From Malachius bipustulatus (taxonomy: Eukaryota; Arthropoda; Insecta; Coleoptera; Melyridae): DNA of 64,000 nt. Below the pieces are notes generated by a model. It worked only from the letters and a program-made list of their open reading frames with translations, was not told where the DNA came from and searched no databases. The stretch lies in assembly GCA_910589415.1 (NCBI GenBank), contig OU342639.1:26606268-26670267 (forward strand), read 5' to 3'. Made by a program: the position numbers and the translations under genes. This document shows, one piece after another, positions 46,141 through 57,340 of the stretch (within the stretch, counting starts at the first letter, position 1; each line of letters begins with the position of its first letter).

Positions 46141-48536
46141 TGTCCACCATATCCAAACCCCTTTTTGGCGGCCTGTGTGGACGTAGGCTCCTTCCGGATG
46201 TTTTAAATTCCACGGTAGTATCACTCGCCGAATTAAAAAATATCAATATTAGCAAATTAGCGATTAGTGTAACGTAAACGTAAATACATTCAAAAAAAAA
46301 AATTGTGGAACTTTCTCATAAAGTTAAAAGTTTATGAAAGATTGTGGAAGCTGCGTTCGAAAGCGAGCAGGGTTAATAATCGCATGACACTTAAATTAAT
46401 ATAATATATTAACATCTTAAAAAAGATCTGAAAACTCTGGCTATCTTCGCCCTGGGTAAATCCACAAGAGTGAAGGCCATAGAAAAATAATAATACTTTA
46501 TGAAAATTTTGTAAATACACACTGTTGTTAGCATTGATTAATAAGTGACGTTTAATTTAAATTATGTATGTATCAAGTTTATAGCGAAAAAGAAAAAAAT
46601 TGTTAGAAACCACAAAATAACGACAGTATAAATGTTGTTTCCCTAGGGAAGAAAATAGTCACTTTCTTTCTGGTCATATTTTTTTAGTTGAAATGTATCT
46701 CTTTGAGTCATGATACGTGAAAAAAGCGATCATGGTGTTGTAAGTGCAAAAACAGTTTGGTTTGGATTTAGAACTACAAAAATATGCACGTGAATAATTA
46801 ATTAGTCATTTCTGAAATTGATGTTTTTAATGATGACGCATACACGAAAATGTAGATAGTACATAGATAGAAACAGAAACCGCAATCAACAGGAAAATTG
46901 ATTTATAAACAAACAAACAAGAGGTTCCGTTATTATTTTTCTTAATCATAATAGATTGAGCAAAATTTTAATAAAAAAATATTTCCGGGAATTCAAAAAT
47001 TTGAAAATTATAATCAGGAGAAATATTGGGAAATTGCAGCTTCTATCAACAATATTAACGTTATTATTAGCGTCATCATAATACTAACAACGTTAATTCA
47101 GACAAATTTCTTGAAAATAATTATGCTAGATAACTGTAACTAAATATATTAATTACTTAGTAATGGTTATTATCTATCTATATATACAGGAGGATGGAGA
47201 AAAACCAGATGATGATGCATGGCCACAAAATATTTTTCCATATAAAAGAAATTTTTTATTTATATGCGCAAATCTGAATATTGTTTTTTTTTAGATTAAA
47301 AGTATTACGTTTGCGCGAAATTTTTAAGAAACAAACCTAATTCTAAATAAATTGGATCTGTAAAGTCTGGATTTACAACCGTTCTTTCCAAACAAAAAAC
47401 CTCTAAAATTATGATATTATAAAGGCTTTTTAATGGCAGTTTTGATTGTAAAAATCAATTTTTTGTATTTCTAATATCAGAAAAAACACGGAAAATTCTG
47501 ATTTTTTTTACCCCATCATCTCAATAGTCCGAACAAAACCGTAATTACTAATTATTGTTTTAGAATAAGTGGGAGACACAGAATGGGACTGAATTCAAGA
47601 TAGTCAGAAATTAATATAATTTTAAAAACATGGTTGGTATTACATACAACATATTATTATTATTATTATTATTTGAATAGTTTTCTCAATTTCAGCAGAA
47701 ATAAAAAATATTTCATTTGGATCTAAATTACCTACGTTTTTTTTCACTGCAAGAAAGGGGCCTTATCAATAAACTGGTCGAATAAATTCTGAAAAGGCAG
47801 CTCAAGTAAAGTCCATTCTTGTAAAAACAAAGTGAATGCGCTACAAGTTAATAATAAACAGATAACATAATTCAATAATATTTCGAAAGTAAAAAGTCAG
47901 ATCGTTTATCGTCAAAAGGCTGAGATAGTCTGACCTTTTCTGATGTACTTTACGCAATTGATATCAATAATTCCAGTGCACTTGCTCTCGTTTATGATTA
48001 TGTCCCTTTTGATCGTTAATGAAAAATATTCTTATGACTTTATTATTATTATTATCCAAAGATGGATACAACCCTGTACCTACATCAAACAAATAGACAG
48101 TCCAAAGTAAGTAAATAATTTTATTAACGAAGCTTAATAACATTTTTGTTTACTTATAACTCGGCCAAGCAAACCGACAATAAAATTGGCGATGGGAAAA
48201 ATTCATAAATTTTATAAAAAAACAATGATAAAATAATCAACATAATTGGCACAAAAGCAAACAATTCTTATAAGATTACGCTTTTATAGTACCTACACCT
48301 AATCACTTATTATTAAATACAAACATTGGCATCATGAACTTTCGTATTTTTATTTCTTAATCATGTTTTTCCACATTTTCATGTCAATCTCCACGTTTGT
48401 CATAATTTAATGCAGTTTTATTGTATAATTAACAAGTTCATTACTTAATGAATCTCGTTCTATTATCATGAATAAGCGACCAAATTAATACAAGGTTTTT
48501 TTTTATTCATTATTCCAAAATATAGGTACTACTTGA
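46141..48536. other. No gene recognised
   Basis: AT-rich, with a short (ATT)n run at about 47652-47673. No feature supported. Confidence 0.4.
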
Positions 48537-50340
48537 CCAATAAAAAAATCTTCTTGTGCATTAATCGCATTTTTATGAATATTATGGCCATTTTGGAAAT
48601 TGGGTTGTTGAAAATTAAAATTTTTAAGGTCATATTCGCGTAATTGTTTAATGTCAACATATCAGTTGACAACATATCAGAACTTAAAAAAAAAGATGAC
48701 AATTTCCCATAATTTTTTTTCCTAGCGACCCTCCCTACGGAGATACAGCCTCCTAAAGGACGCCACTGGAAATCAATTTTTCTCGAATAACTTTTAAACT
48801 ATGTACTTGATTAAATTTAATGAAAATTTTAAATATCAAGCAGTAGTAAGGACCTCTTAAAATACTGCCCCTAAAACATAAATTAGCTTGTTTAGTTTAC
48901 CACGGGCGGACTAGGTTGTACATTTTAATGTACATTACATTTTTAACACCCTGCATATGGAGTAAAAAAAAAAAATTGGATACCTTGAACATTAAGCAAC
49001 AGAAAAGGTACTCCTGTTCCTTGTCGATAAAATAAACCGTTTTCGAGAAAAAATAATAAAAGAATTCTATTACATTATACTAGAACTACGATTGTTGATC
49101 CCACTTATGAAATTTTTTTTTGATTATGAAATAAAACATTAATTCTTTTATTATTATTTTTTTCTCGAAAACGGTTCATTTTATCGACAAGGAACAAGAG
49201 TACCCTTTCTGTAGCTTAATGTTCAAGGTATCCAAATTTGTTCTTTTCAACTCCTTATGTTTTTTTTGTAACTCCTTACAGGGTGTTAAACTGAACAAGC
49301 TAATTTATGTTTTAGGGGCAGTATTTTAAGAGGCCTTTACTACTGTTTAATATATCGAATTTTCATTAAATTTAATGAAGTAGTTTAAAAGTTATTCAAG
49401 AAAAATTGATTTCCAGTGGCGTCCTTTAGGAGGCCGTATCTCCGTAAGGGGGGCCGCCAGGAAAAAAAATTATGGGAACTTGTCATCTTTTTTTTAATGT
49501 TCTATCTGATTCCGAGAGATTTCCCACATTTTCCCGGACACCCTGTATAAAAATACAAATTTTCCCTAAAATTTAAATGGCCGCCATTTTGAAATGACTC
49601 CACTGATTTTGCTAAGATGCAATACCAGACCACTCCTTGCGGATATTTTACCCAACAAAAATTTCAGTCTCTTAGATTAAAATATGCGATCTGAAATGGT
49701 GCCACAAAAACGGTTTTTCCGAACTTTGGTCGGACACCCTGTCAACGCGACTTTTGGCAACTTTTTCAACGAAAAAAATTCCTCCGTGTAAGTTCTACAA
49801 GATTGTAAATTTTCGCGTACTAATTTTGAAAGATAAAGTGTTGAATATCAAAAGCTTGAAATTTTAAAGAAATAAATATATAAAAAAAAATGATCTCTCC
49901 GCTATTTTAATGGTTTACTTCTTGAAATTTTTTATGGTTCAAGATAATTAGTATAGATGTCTACTCTGAAAAATTCAGATCGATTCCTTTAAAAATGTGC
50001 TCATAAATTGTAAATTGTTCTAGAAAATTAGCATTTTTTAAAATTATTTTACTACCCACGCCACTGGCTTATTAATAATTTTTTCCCACTACCGGAAAGT
50101 TCGAAACTTTAATTCCAACCCTGTTAATTTGGTTTCAAAGTTTTTTCCATCTTGTTTATGCAAGGGTTCAAAAAATAGAAATCTTTCCAAAAAATTTAAA
50201 AAAACCGCCATTTTGAAACGGCTCGAGCGATTTTGCTCAAATGCAATACCAGATACCAGACCACTCCTTGTGGATATCTTACTCCCACAAAAATTTCAGC
50301 CCCCTAGATTGAAAACTGCAACCAGAAAGGGACAATTTTA
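48537..50340 (+). repeat. Second copy of the 1.85-kb dispersed repeat
   Basis: AATAAAAAAATCTTCTTGTGCATTAATCGC at its start and later TACCCACGCCACTGGCTTATTAATA, GCCGCCATTTTGAAA, CAATACCAGACCACTCCTTG match 38885-40735 in the same orientation. This copy also contains a large palindrome. Confidence 0.72.
48665..49515. mobile_element. Large palindromic element, arms of about 370 bp
   Basis: Left-arm words GACGCCACTGGAAATCAATT, TGCCCCTAAAACATAAATTA and TTCCTTGTCGATAAAAT occur in reverse complement at about 49412, 49300 and 49180. The two arms meet around 49080. No transposase is present. The right side is followed by GGACACCCTGTATA. Confidence 0.78.
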
Positions 50341-50650
50341 CTTCACCCTTTCAATTATAGTAAAAATCGACACACTAACAAAAGACAAAAGTGGCATCGC
50401 GCACTAGCCCCCTCTTTGAGATTGTAAGCAAAAAGAAAGAGACGCTATGTTGCCCAAAAAATTGGCACGTTCTTTGAGCAAAAATAAGCATTTTTTGTTT
50501 CTTGGTATTTTTCTAAATTCCTTCTATCGGAAAAAAATTACAAAAAACAATAATTCATAACAGTTTTTTTCTTCATAAAAATCGAAAAAAAAATCAAACA
50601 ACAAAACAGTAACAAAACACATCATACGCCTTCATTGATCCTTTGATGGG

Positions 50651-51213
50651 TGTTACGTCCTTGGTGAATAATCGATTCGTATTCTCTAAGACACCACCGT
50701 TTCCTACCCCTTCCTATCCCTTTACACATCGGGACGAAGGAAAAGGACACCTGACCGGACAGGACCACACATATAGAGAAGAGTCGAGGTTTAACATCGA
50801 GAGAGGAAAGAACTCGACATAGTGCCGTTCGTACCAGACTCGTCGATGCTGGTGTTACGGGAACGGGATACCTAGTTCTTTAATTAAATAAGGAAGCGGT
50901 ATTAAGTAGTGGAACAATCGTGGGTACCTACATAGTGGAGCAAGTGAACAATAATAATAGTTACAACATCTCGCAAATTAAAACAAGTGCCCCTTTAGTC
51001 GGACAAGACACAAGGTCAGTAATTTCGATTATTATTAATTAATTGTGTTCCTGTCAATCATTGGCAATTATAGCCTGGTCCTTCCCTAAATTTTGATCCT
51101 GTCACCGTGGCGATTCGTCATTACCATCGCGGCATCGAGCCGCATTAATTTAGCCCCTTTCAGGATCGAATCGCGTCGTTAATATTTTTAGGCTCTTTGA
51201 CGCGGAGTTAACA
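50651..51213 (+). repeat. 5' LTR of the BEL element
   Basis: Begins TGTTACGTCCTTGGTGAATA and ends GACGCGGAGTTAACA. By eye it is identical over 563 bp to the 3' LTR. It should contain promoter and poly(A) functions; I could not place them with confidence. Confidence 0.95.
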
Positions 51214-51219
51214 TTTTTT

Positions 51220-51237
51220 TGGTCCCTCCGTAGTCGG
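51220..51237 (+). promoter_or_regulatory. Putative primer-binding site
   Basis: TGGTCCCTCCGTAGTCGG begins with the TGG that pairs with a tRNA 3' CCA end, 6 bp after the LTR. The tRNA was not identified. Confidence 0.6.
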
Positions 51238-51500
51238 ATAGGAAAGCTCGTGGAAATATAGTTCATTAATTGGTTGCATCATTTGTTTGAAATTAGTTTC
51301 TCACTCACTGTGTTAAGGTAGCCTGTTTGTAGGTCAAAGGATTCGAAATAGTCGATCCAAAGGACGCCAGACGGCATTTTCACCCATTCCACTAATTTTA
51401 CTCCATTCTCACCTCACTCCACTTCTTCGTTCGTTGCAGGTGTTCGTTTTAAAAACCTCTGTAATAGTTGAAATATTTTCTCTCTGAATTCGCAGGGCAG

Positions 51501-51930
51501 AATATTGATTTTTGCATTCACGGTATACTGGGTACACTCGGTATCTTAAGTATTGTTTTTTGGTGAATTCGAATTCAATAATTTATTTTCAACTCGATAT
51601 TAAATAAGTAACTTTCACTTGGTTAGGTACTTATTTTTGGTATTGCTCATCGTTCGTTGTTGTTGTATTTTTACAGGTTTTTAACGAATAACCCTTTTTC
51701 GTTGTTACAGGGAAAATATTGATTTTTGTATTCACGGTATACCTACTGGGTACACTCGGTATCTCAAGTATTGTTTTTTGGTGAATTTCAAAGTCAATTT
51801 ATTTTCAACTCGTTTTTAAATAAGTAACCTTCACTTGGTTAGGTACTTATTTTTAGTTATTGTTCGTATTTCGTTGTCGTTGTATTTTTTACAGGTGTAA
51901 AAAATAACCCTTATTCGTTTATTGCTTTAG
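51501..51930 (+). repeat. Tandem duplication in the BEL leader, period ~214 bp
   Basis: AATATTGATTTTTGCATTCA at 51501 recurs (one change) at about 51715. Both copies continue through GGGTACACTCGGTATCT, AGTATTGTTTTTTGGTGAAT and CACTTGGTTAGGTACTTATT to a run ending ACAGG. The copies differ at a few positions and indels. Confidence 0.9.
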
Positions 51931-51955
51931 TGTTTTGTTGATACTCTTTAGCAAA

Positions 51956-54900
51956 ATGTCCAACACTTTGGTCGGAGCAAACGCTTCTGTTTCGAAGTTT
52001 TTGACTCGTTTGAACTCGATTCTGACAGTAGTTTCAGCACCCATTGATGAAAAGTCGCGTTTTATTGTCCTGGCTGCATGCGACAGCGCTTCAGATTTGT
52101 ACAATCAGGTGCAGGAGGTTGATAGAAATATCCTGATTACGGTTGAGTCGGCAGATAAGAGTGCTTTGGTCGTAGATGTGTCATCGGAGATTTGGAAATC
52201 ATACTCGGGACTACTTATCGAAGTTGATTCGGTTTATTTTCAGATTAGAGCGGTTCAATTGTCGTTGGAATCGACTCAGGATACGGTGGTGAAATCACGT
52301 CATGGTTCGAGTGAATCGTTAAATAGTCGACAGTCTGGTGCTCCCGCGCTACCCCCCTCTGCAAGTTCACATGTGAAATTGCCTCGTATCGGTATACCTA
52401 CTTTTGATGGTTCGTTGAGGATGTGGTCGGTTTATTATGATTTGTTTAGGACTTTGATTCATTCGAATGATTCGTTAGCTCCAATTGAGAAGTTCCAGTA
52501 TTTAGTTTCGACTTTGTCAAAGGAACCTCTTACCCTTGTCAAACATTTACCACTGACAGATGACAATTATGTGATAGCTTTCGATACTCTTGTCCAAAGG
52601 TATCAGAATGAGCGAGTACTTGCGACGTGTTATTGGCAGGCGATTTGTAATGCTCCCAAAATAACGGATTCTGATTCCTCACAATCGCTTCGTGAATTGT
52701 TGAATACCTTTTCAGAAAATATTACAGCTTTGGGTCAGGTCTCAGGCGTCTCTCTCTGGGATTTCACTTTGTTCAACTGGTTGCTACAGAAATTGGATAA
52801 CGCTACTCGAAAGCGTTTCGAACTCCAATTTGCATCTGAAGAGTTTCCATCATATCAGGATTTGCACAAGTTTTTGTCGTCACAGTGTCGTGCATTAGAA
52901 TCATCTTTGGGGAATGACCTATCTCCGTCTGCAGTCGTTGGTAAGCGGAGTAGCGTCAAGTCTGGTGGAAAAGTGGAATCGAGGAATTCACATGCATTTT
53001 TGTCAACGTCGAGTGCGTCTTCATCGAAGCAGTCGTGCTTCCATTGTAATGGAGAACACCCGATCTCGAATTGTCGTTCTTTTTTGAAGTTGGACCCGCG
53101 CAAGCGTTTTGAGGCTGTGAAGGCAGCGCGCTTGTGCCTAAATTGTTTTGGCCCTTCACACTTGGTGAAGCAGTGCCCCTCTTCTCATTCGTGTAAGGAG
53201 TGTGCAGGTCGGCACCACTCTTTATTACATTTCGTTAAACTTAGTAATTCGGATGGAGCAGCTTCTCATCGAGTTGAGCCGCCTCCAGTCGCATCCACGG
53301 TTGCCATGTCTTCTCTCCCATCCTTTCAGGATGTTCGTTCTCGTTCTCGTAGCAATACTACGGTTCTTTTAGCAACCGCATGTATTGAAGTTCAAGACAA
53401 GTGGGGCAACTATCAAGTGGTTCGTTCTTTAATTGACTCTGGCAGTCAGTCGTCTTTTATTACTGATCGGTGCCGCAAGCGTTTGGGCTTGCACTTGAAT
53501 CGATCATCAACACCTATTTCTTGTTTGGGTCACGTGACCTTGGGATCGGCCCAGGGATCATCTGATTGCATTATTCGTCCCGTTGGGGTACCATCACCTA
53601 CTTTTAAAGTAAGTACTTTGGTCTTGCCCAATATTTGTGGAAAACTTCCCAGTGTTGACATTTCGCCATCGAAGGCGCTTGATAATTTGAAGTTAGCGGA
53701 TCCTAATTGGTACACGCCTGGTTCTGTCGATGTTTTGCTAGGAGCTGACATCTTTCCCAATATTGTTCATGGTGGTTATTTGTCGGGCAGTGATAACTGT
53801 CCAGCCGCAATGAACACGACGTTTGGTTGGGTTCTTTTGGGAACCATTTCGTCGAAGGTTGCGGGCGAGGTTCAAGCTTGTTTTGCGTCGGTAGATTCGA
53901 CCCTTGAAGAGACTCTTAAGGCATTTTGGAGAGTTGAGGAGGTGCCTTCAGTTGAGGTTTGCTCTAATGAGGAACAAGAGGCTGAGTCGTTGTTCGTTGA
54001 GTCTCATTATCGAGAAGAATCAGGTCGTTTTGGGGTATTGTTGCCATTTAAGGACAGCAAAGAGTTGCCTATCTTTAATGATTCGTTGAATGTCGCAGAT
54101 CGTCGTTTGCTCGCTTTGGAGAGACGATTGTCGAGGTTGCCTCACATTAGAGACATGTATGTAGAGTTTATGAAAGATTATTTGGAGGCTGGGCACATGT
54201 CGTTGGTGCCATTGGAGTCGGAATCTGCAAACTCTTATTACATTCCGCATCATTGCGTTTTTAAAGACCCTGGTGTTTCGATGTCTTCTGATGTGTCTTC
54301 GCTCGCCCCAGTATCGTCGAAAATTCGTGTCGTGTTCGACGCCTCGGCCAAAGCATCGAACAATCTTTCGTTAAATGATACCTTGTTGATTGGTCCGAAG
54401 TTGCAAAATGACATCACTAGTGTTTTGCTTCGTTTTCGAGAGAACAAATTCGTGTTCACTTGTGACATTAGGCAGATGTATCGGCAAATTTTAGTTGGAG
54501 ATTCACATCGACAGTATCAATTAATTCGTTGGCGTTTTTCAGAAAAGGATCCTATTCGAAGTTACAAATTGAACACTGTAACTTATGGTGTTTCGTCCTC
54601 GCCATATTTGGCCATTAGGTGCTTGTTACAATTAGCTCAAGAAAATTCTGAGAAGTTTCCTCTCGCTTCGAAAGCCATTCGTCTCGGGCTTTATGTCGAT
54701 GATTTTGCCATCGGGGCAAATCAAATCGAGGAAACCTTGGAGTTGAGAAATCAGCTCATTTCGCTATTGCAATTGGGACAATTTGAGTTGCGGAAATGGT
54801 CTGCTAACAATCCACAATTGCTTCAGGATCTGCCTGTTGAACATCGTCAACAGCAGTCATCCAACTTTGATTCGGAATCGGACTTTTCCGGGAAAATTCT

Positions 54901-56629
54901 CGGTCTTCAGTGGCACTCGGCTACTGATTCATTTTCGTTCATGGTTAAGTCCATAGATTCACCTTGTACTAAGAGAAGCATTCTCTCAGAAGTCGCTAAG
55001 ATCTATGACCCGTTGGGTTTCTTGTGCCCATTGACCTTTATGGCAAAACGAGTCATTCAACATTTGTGGTATCTCGGGCTGGATTGGGATGAAGATCCAC
55101 CAGCTGATGTTGTCGAAAAGTGGAATCGATATAAGTCCACTCTTCATGTTTTATCCAAGTTGACAATCCCTAGGTGCTTGGTTCCCGAAGGATCTTTCGT
55201 GTCGTGTCAACTGCACGCATTTTGTGATGCGTCGACTGCAGGTTATGCGGGTGTGGTGTATTATCGTTTCGAGGACGCCGATGGCAATGTGCAGGTTCGT
55301 TTCGTTACTGCCAAGTCTCGTGTTGCTCCGCTCAAACCACTCTCCGTTCCACGGCTGGAATTGTGTGCCGCAGTCTTACTATCAGATCTCGTTTCGTTCG
55401 TCCTTGAACAAGGTCCTCAATCCATTGTTGTTGATAAGGTTTTCGCTTGGAGTGACTCTTCGGTCGCTCTATCCTGGATCAAGTCGTCTCCACATCGGTG
55501 GAAGACTTTTGTTTCGAATCGTGTCGTCCACATTCAGGATCGAATTCCTCCGGATTGTTGGAATCATGTACGTTCAGGTGACAACCCAGCGGACGTCGCG
55601 TCTCGGGGCTTGTTACCAGAGGAGTTAGTCGGGGCTTCCGCATGGTGGGCGGGGCCTGAATTCCTCAGATTGCCGCTGGAATCTTGGCCAGCACTCGTTC
55701 CCATTGCTCCCACTTCTGATGTTGAACTGGAGAAAAGGAATATTGTTTTGTTCGCTACGATAGAGATTTCGGATGTCGATGTTTTGTTGAAAGGATTTTC
55801 TTCTTTGAGGAAAATTCAGGGTATTATCGCTCGTTGTTTTCGTTTCACTAACAATTGTCGTGCTGTCAATAGGACCACTGGTGCATTGAGTGTCTCTGAG
55901 TTGCATGCTGCTCTCATGCACATTGTTAGAATTGTTCAATCTTCGGTCTTCTCTTCGGAATTGGAGAAAATTCGCTCTGGTAAACCATGTGCCAAGTACT
56001 TGCAGTCATTGTCGCCCTTTATTGATGATTTCGGTATTTTGCGAGTCGGGGGTCGACTGTTGCATTCGGGTTTAGCATTCGACGCTAAATATCCCGCATT
56101 GTTGCCAGGAAGGCATAGGTTGGTTGAACTTTTGATTGATCAGATACATCGAGGTAATTTGCACCCAGGAGTGAACACTACTCATTATCTCCTTCAACAA
56201 AATTTTTGGATCCTGTCTGCTCGTAGGGTCATTCGTAGTTATTTGTCGAAATGCAATCGTTGCTTTCGCACTCGTCCCCTCTCGTTGGAGCCTCCCATGG
56301 GGAATTTACCTGTCGCTCGTGTCTCCCAATTGAAGCCTTTTAGTTGTGTCGGGGTCGATTATGGGGGACCCTTTCCTATTGTCTTGTCGAGGTATAGGGG
56401 TGTCAAAACTTCTAAAGCCTATTTATGTTTGTTCGTATGTTTCGCGACTCGCGCGATTCATCTCGAAATCGCTTCTGATTTATCGTCAGAGACTTTCCTA
56501 GCAGCTCTAGGAAGAATTGTTTCTTTGCACCCTGATGCGGATGGTGTCGCCAGGGTTGCCTCGGTTCGTACGACCAAAGGTCTTCGTAGACGACCTCTGG
56601 TCAAACTTTGCCCGTTACCTAACCAGTAA
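51956..56629 (+). CDS. BEL/Pao gag-pol polyprotein with integrase deletion
   Basis: One frame, open from 51935. I prefer the ATG at 51956 (MSNTLVGAN) because it matches the usual gag start. Counting from 51935, the gag domain (DUF1759-type, PTFDGSLRMW) is from about 154. Zinc knuckles C-x2-C-x4-H-x4-C are near 367 and 400, with a further Cys/His cluster near 419. The protease DSG is near 500, RT YVDD near 919, RNase H CDAS near 1094, and the integrase HHCC zinc site at about 1395-1445. The first catalytic Asp of the integrase core (VGVDYGGPF) is near 1472. Around 56505 the sequence jumps from SSETFLAAL straight to GRIVSLHPDADGV, the start of the C-terminal DUF5641-type domain. The other catalytic residues are therefore missing. 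Length is 1557 residues, a few hundred short of intact relatives. The frame stays open across the join. Confidence 0.93.
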   Translation: MSNTLVGANASVSKFLTRLNSILTVVSAPIDEKSRFIVLAACDSASDLYNQVQEVDRNILITVESADKSALVVDVSSEIWKSYSGLLIEVDSVYFQIRAVQLSLESTQDTVVKSRHGSSESLNSRQSGAPALPPSASSHVKLPRIGIPTFDGSLRMWSVYYDLFRTLIHSNDSLAPIEKFQYLVSTLSKEPLTLVKHLPLTDDNYVIAFDTLVQRYQNERVLATCYWQAICNAPKITDSDSSQSLRELLNTFSENITALGQVSGVSLWDFTLFNWLLQKLDNATRKRFELQFASEEFPSYQDLHKFLSSQCRALESSLGNDLSPSAVVGKRSSVKSGGKVESRNSHAFLSTSSASSSKQSCFHCNGEHPISNCRSFLKLDPRKRFEAVKAARLCLNCFGPSHLVKQCPSSHSCKECAGRHHSLLHFVKLSNSDGAASHRVEPPPVASTVAMSSLPSFQDVRSRSRSNTTVLLATACIEVQDKWGNYQVVRSLIDSGSQSSFITDRCRKRLGLHLNRSSTPISCLGHVTLGSAQGSSDCIIRPVGVPSPTFKVSTLVLPNICGKLPSVDISPSKALDNLKLADPNWYTPGSVDVLLGADIFPNIVHGGYLSGSDNCPAAMNTTFGWVLLGTISSKVAGEVQACFASVDSTLEETLKAFWRVEEVPSVEVCSNEEQEAESLFVESHYREESGRFGVLLPFKDSKELPIFNDSLNVADRRLLALERRLSRLPHIRDMYVEFMKDYLEAGHMSLVPLESESANSYYIPHHCVFKDPGVSMSSDVSSLAPVSSKIRVVFDASAKASNNLSLNDTLLIGPKLQNDITSVLLRFRENKFVFTCDIRQMYRQILVGDSHRQYQLIRWRFSEKDPIRSYKLNTVTYGVSSSPYLAIRCLLQLAQENSEKFPLASKAIRLGLYVDDFAIGANQIEETLELRNQLISLLQLGQFELRKWSANNPQLLQDLPVEHRQQQSSNFDSESDFSGKILGLQWHSATDSFSFMVKSIDSPCTKRSILSEVAKIYDPLGFLCPLTFMAKRVIQHLWYLGLDWDEDPPADVVEKWNRYKSTLHVLSKLTIPRCLVPEGSFVSCQLHAFCDASTAGYAGVVYYRFEDADGNVQVRFVTAKSRVAPLKPLSVPRLELCAAVLLSDLVSFVLEQGPQSIVVDKVFAWSDSSVALSWIKSSPHRWKTFVSNRVVHIQDRIPPDCWNHVRSGDNPADVASRGLLPEELVGASAWWAGPEFLRLPLESWPALVPIAPTSDVELEKRNIVLFATIEISDVDVLLKGFSSLRKIQGIIARCFRFTNNCRAVNRTTGALSVSELHAALMHIVRIVQSSVFSSELEKIRSGKPCAKYLQSLSPFIDDFGILRVGGRLLHSGLAFDAKYPALLPGRHRLVELLIDQIHRGNLHPGVNTTHYLLQQNFWILSARRVIRSYLSKCNRCFRTRPLSLEPPMGNLPVARVSQLKPFSCVGVDYGGPFPIVLSRYRGVKTSKAYLCLFVCFATRAIHLEIASDLSSETFLAALGRIVSLHPDADGVARVASVRTTKGLRRRPLVKLCPLPNQ

Positions 56630-56761
56630 CGGACTCAGGGAATTTCGTCCCTGACTTGTCGTTTCGTTTCGTTTCGTTTTTGTTATTGTCGTTAGTTTCG
56701 TTTTCGTTAGTTTCGCTTTTGGTTCAATTTTCTGATAGCGGAAAATTCCTCCGGTAATTTT

Positions 56762-56772
56762 GGTGGGCGGTA
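56762..56772 (+). promoter_or_regulatory. Putative polypurine tract
   Basis: GGTGGGCGGTA lies directly before the 3' LTR, where plus-strand priming takes place. It is short and not perfectly purine. Confidence 0.55.
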
Positions 56773-57335
56773 TGTTACGTCCTTGGTGAATAATCGATTC
56801 GTATTCTCTAAGACACCACCGTTTCCTACCCCTTCCTATCCCTTTACACATCGGGACGAAGGAAAAGGACACCTGACCGGACAGGACCACACATATAGAG
56901 AAGAGTCGAGGTTTAACATCGAGAGAGGAAAGAACTCGACATAGTGCCGTTCGTACCAGACTCGTCGATGCTGGTGTTACGGGAACGGGATACCTAGTTC
57001 TTTAATTAAATAAGGAAGCGGTATTAAGTAGTGGAACAATCGTGGGTACCTACATAGTGGAGCAAGTGAACAATAATAATAGTTACAACATCTCGCAAAT
57101 TAAAACAAGTGCCCCTTTAGTCGGACAAGACACAAGGTCAGTAATTTCGATTATTATTAATTAATTGTGTTCCTGTCAATCATTGGCAATTATAGCCTGG
57201 TCCTTCCCTAAATTTTGATCCTGTCACCGTGGCGATTCGTCATTACCATCGCGGCATCGAGCCGCATTAATTTAGCCCCTTTCAGGATCGAATCGCGTCG
57301 TTAATATTTTTAGGCTCTTTGACGCGGAGTTAACA
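56773..57335 (+). repeat. 3' LTR of the BEL element
   Basis: 563 bp, beginning TGTTACGTCC and ending GTTAACA, followed by the second ATGGG. Confidence 0.95.
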
Positions 57336-57340
57336 ATGGG

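Larger units (their letters stand above)
50646..57340 (+). mobile_element. BEL/Pao LTR retrotransposon, complete ends
   Basis: Two 563-bp LTRs (TG...CA), a 5-bp target duplication ATGGG (50646-50650 and 57336-57340), a primer-binding-like site, a single gag-pol frame and a purine-rich stretch before the 3' LTR define a full-structure element of 6685 bp. The LTRs look identical, so it inserted recently. Domain order (gag, zinc knuckles, aspartic protease, RT, RNase H, integrase) is that of BEL/Pao. The integrase is truncated, so it would need proteins from another copy. Confidence 0.95.

Noticed and set aside
52855..55939. Several antisense and alternative frames within the BEL gag-pol
   Set aside because: They are shadows of the 1557-residue polyprotein and carry no motifs.
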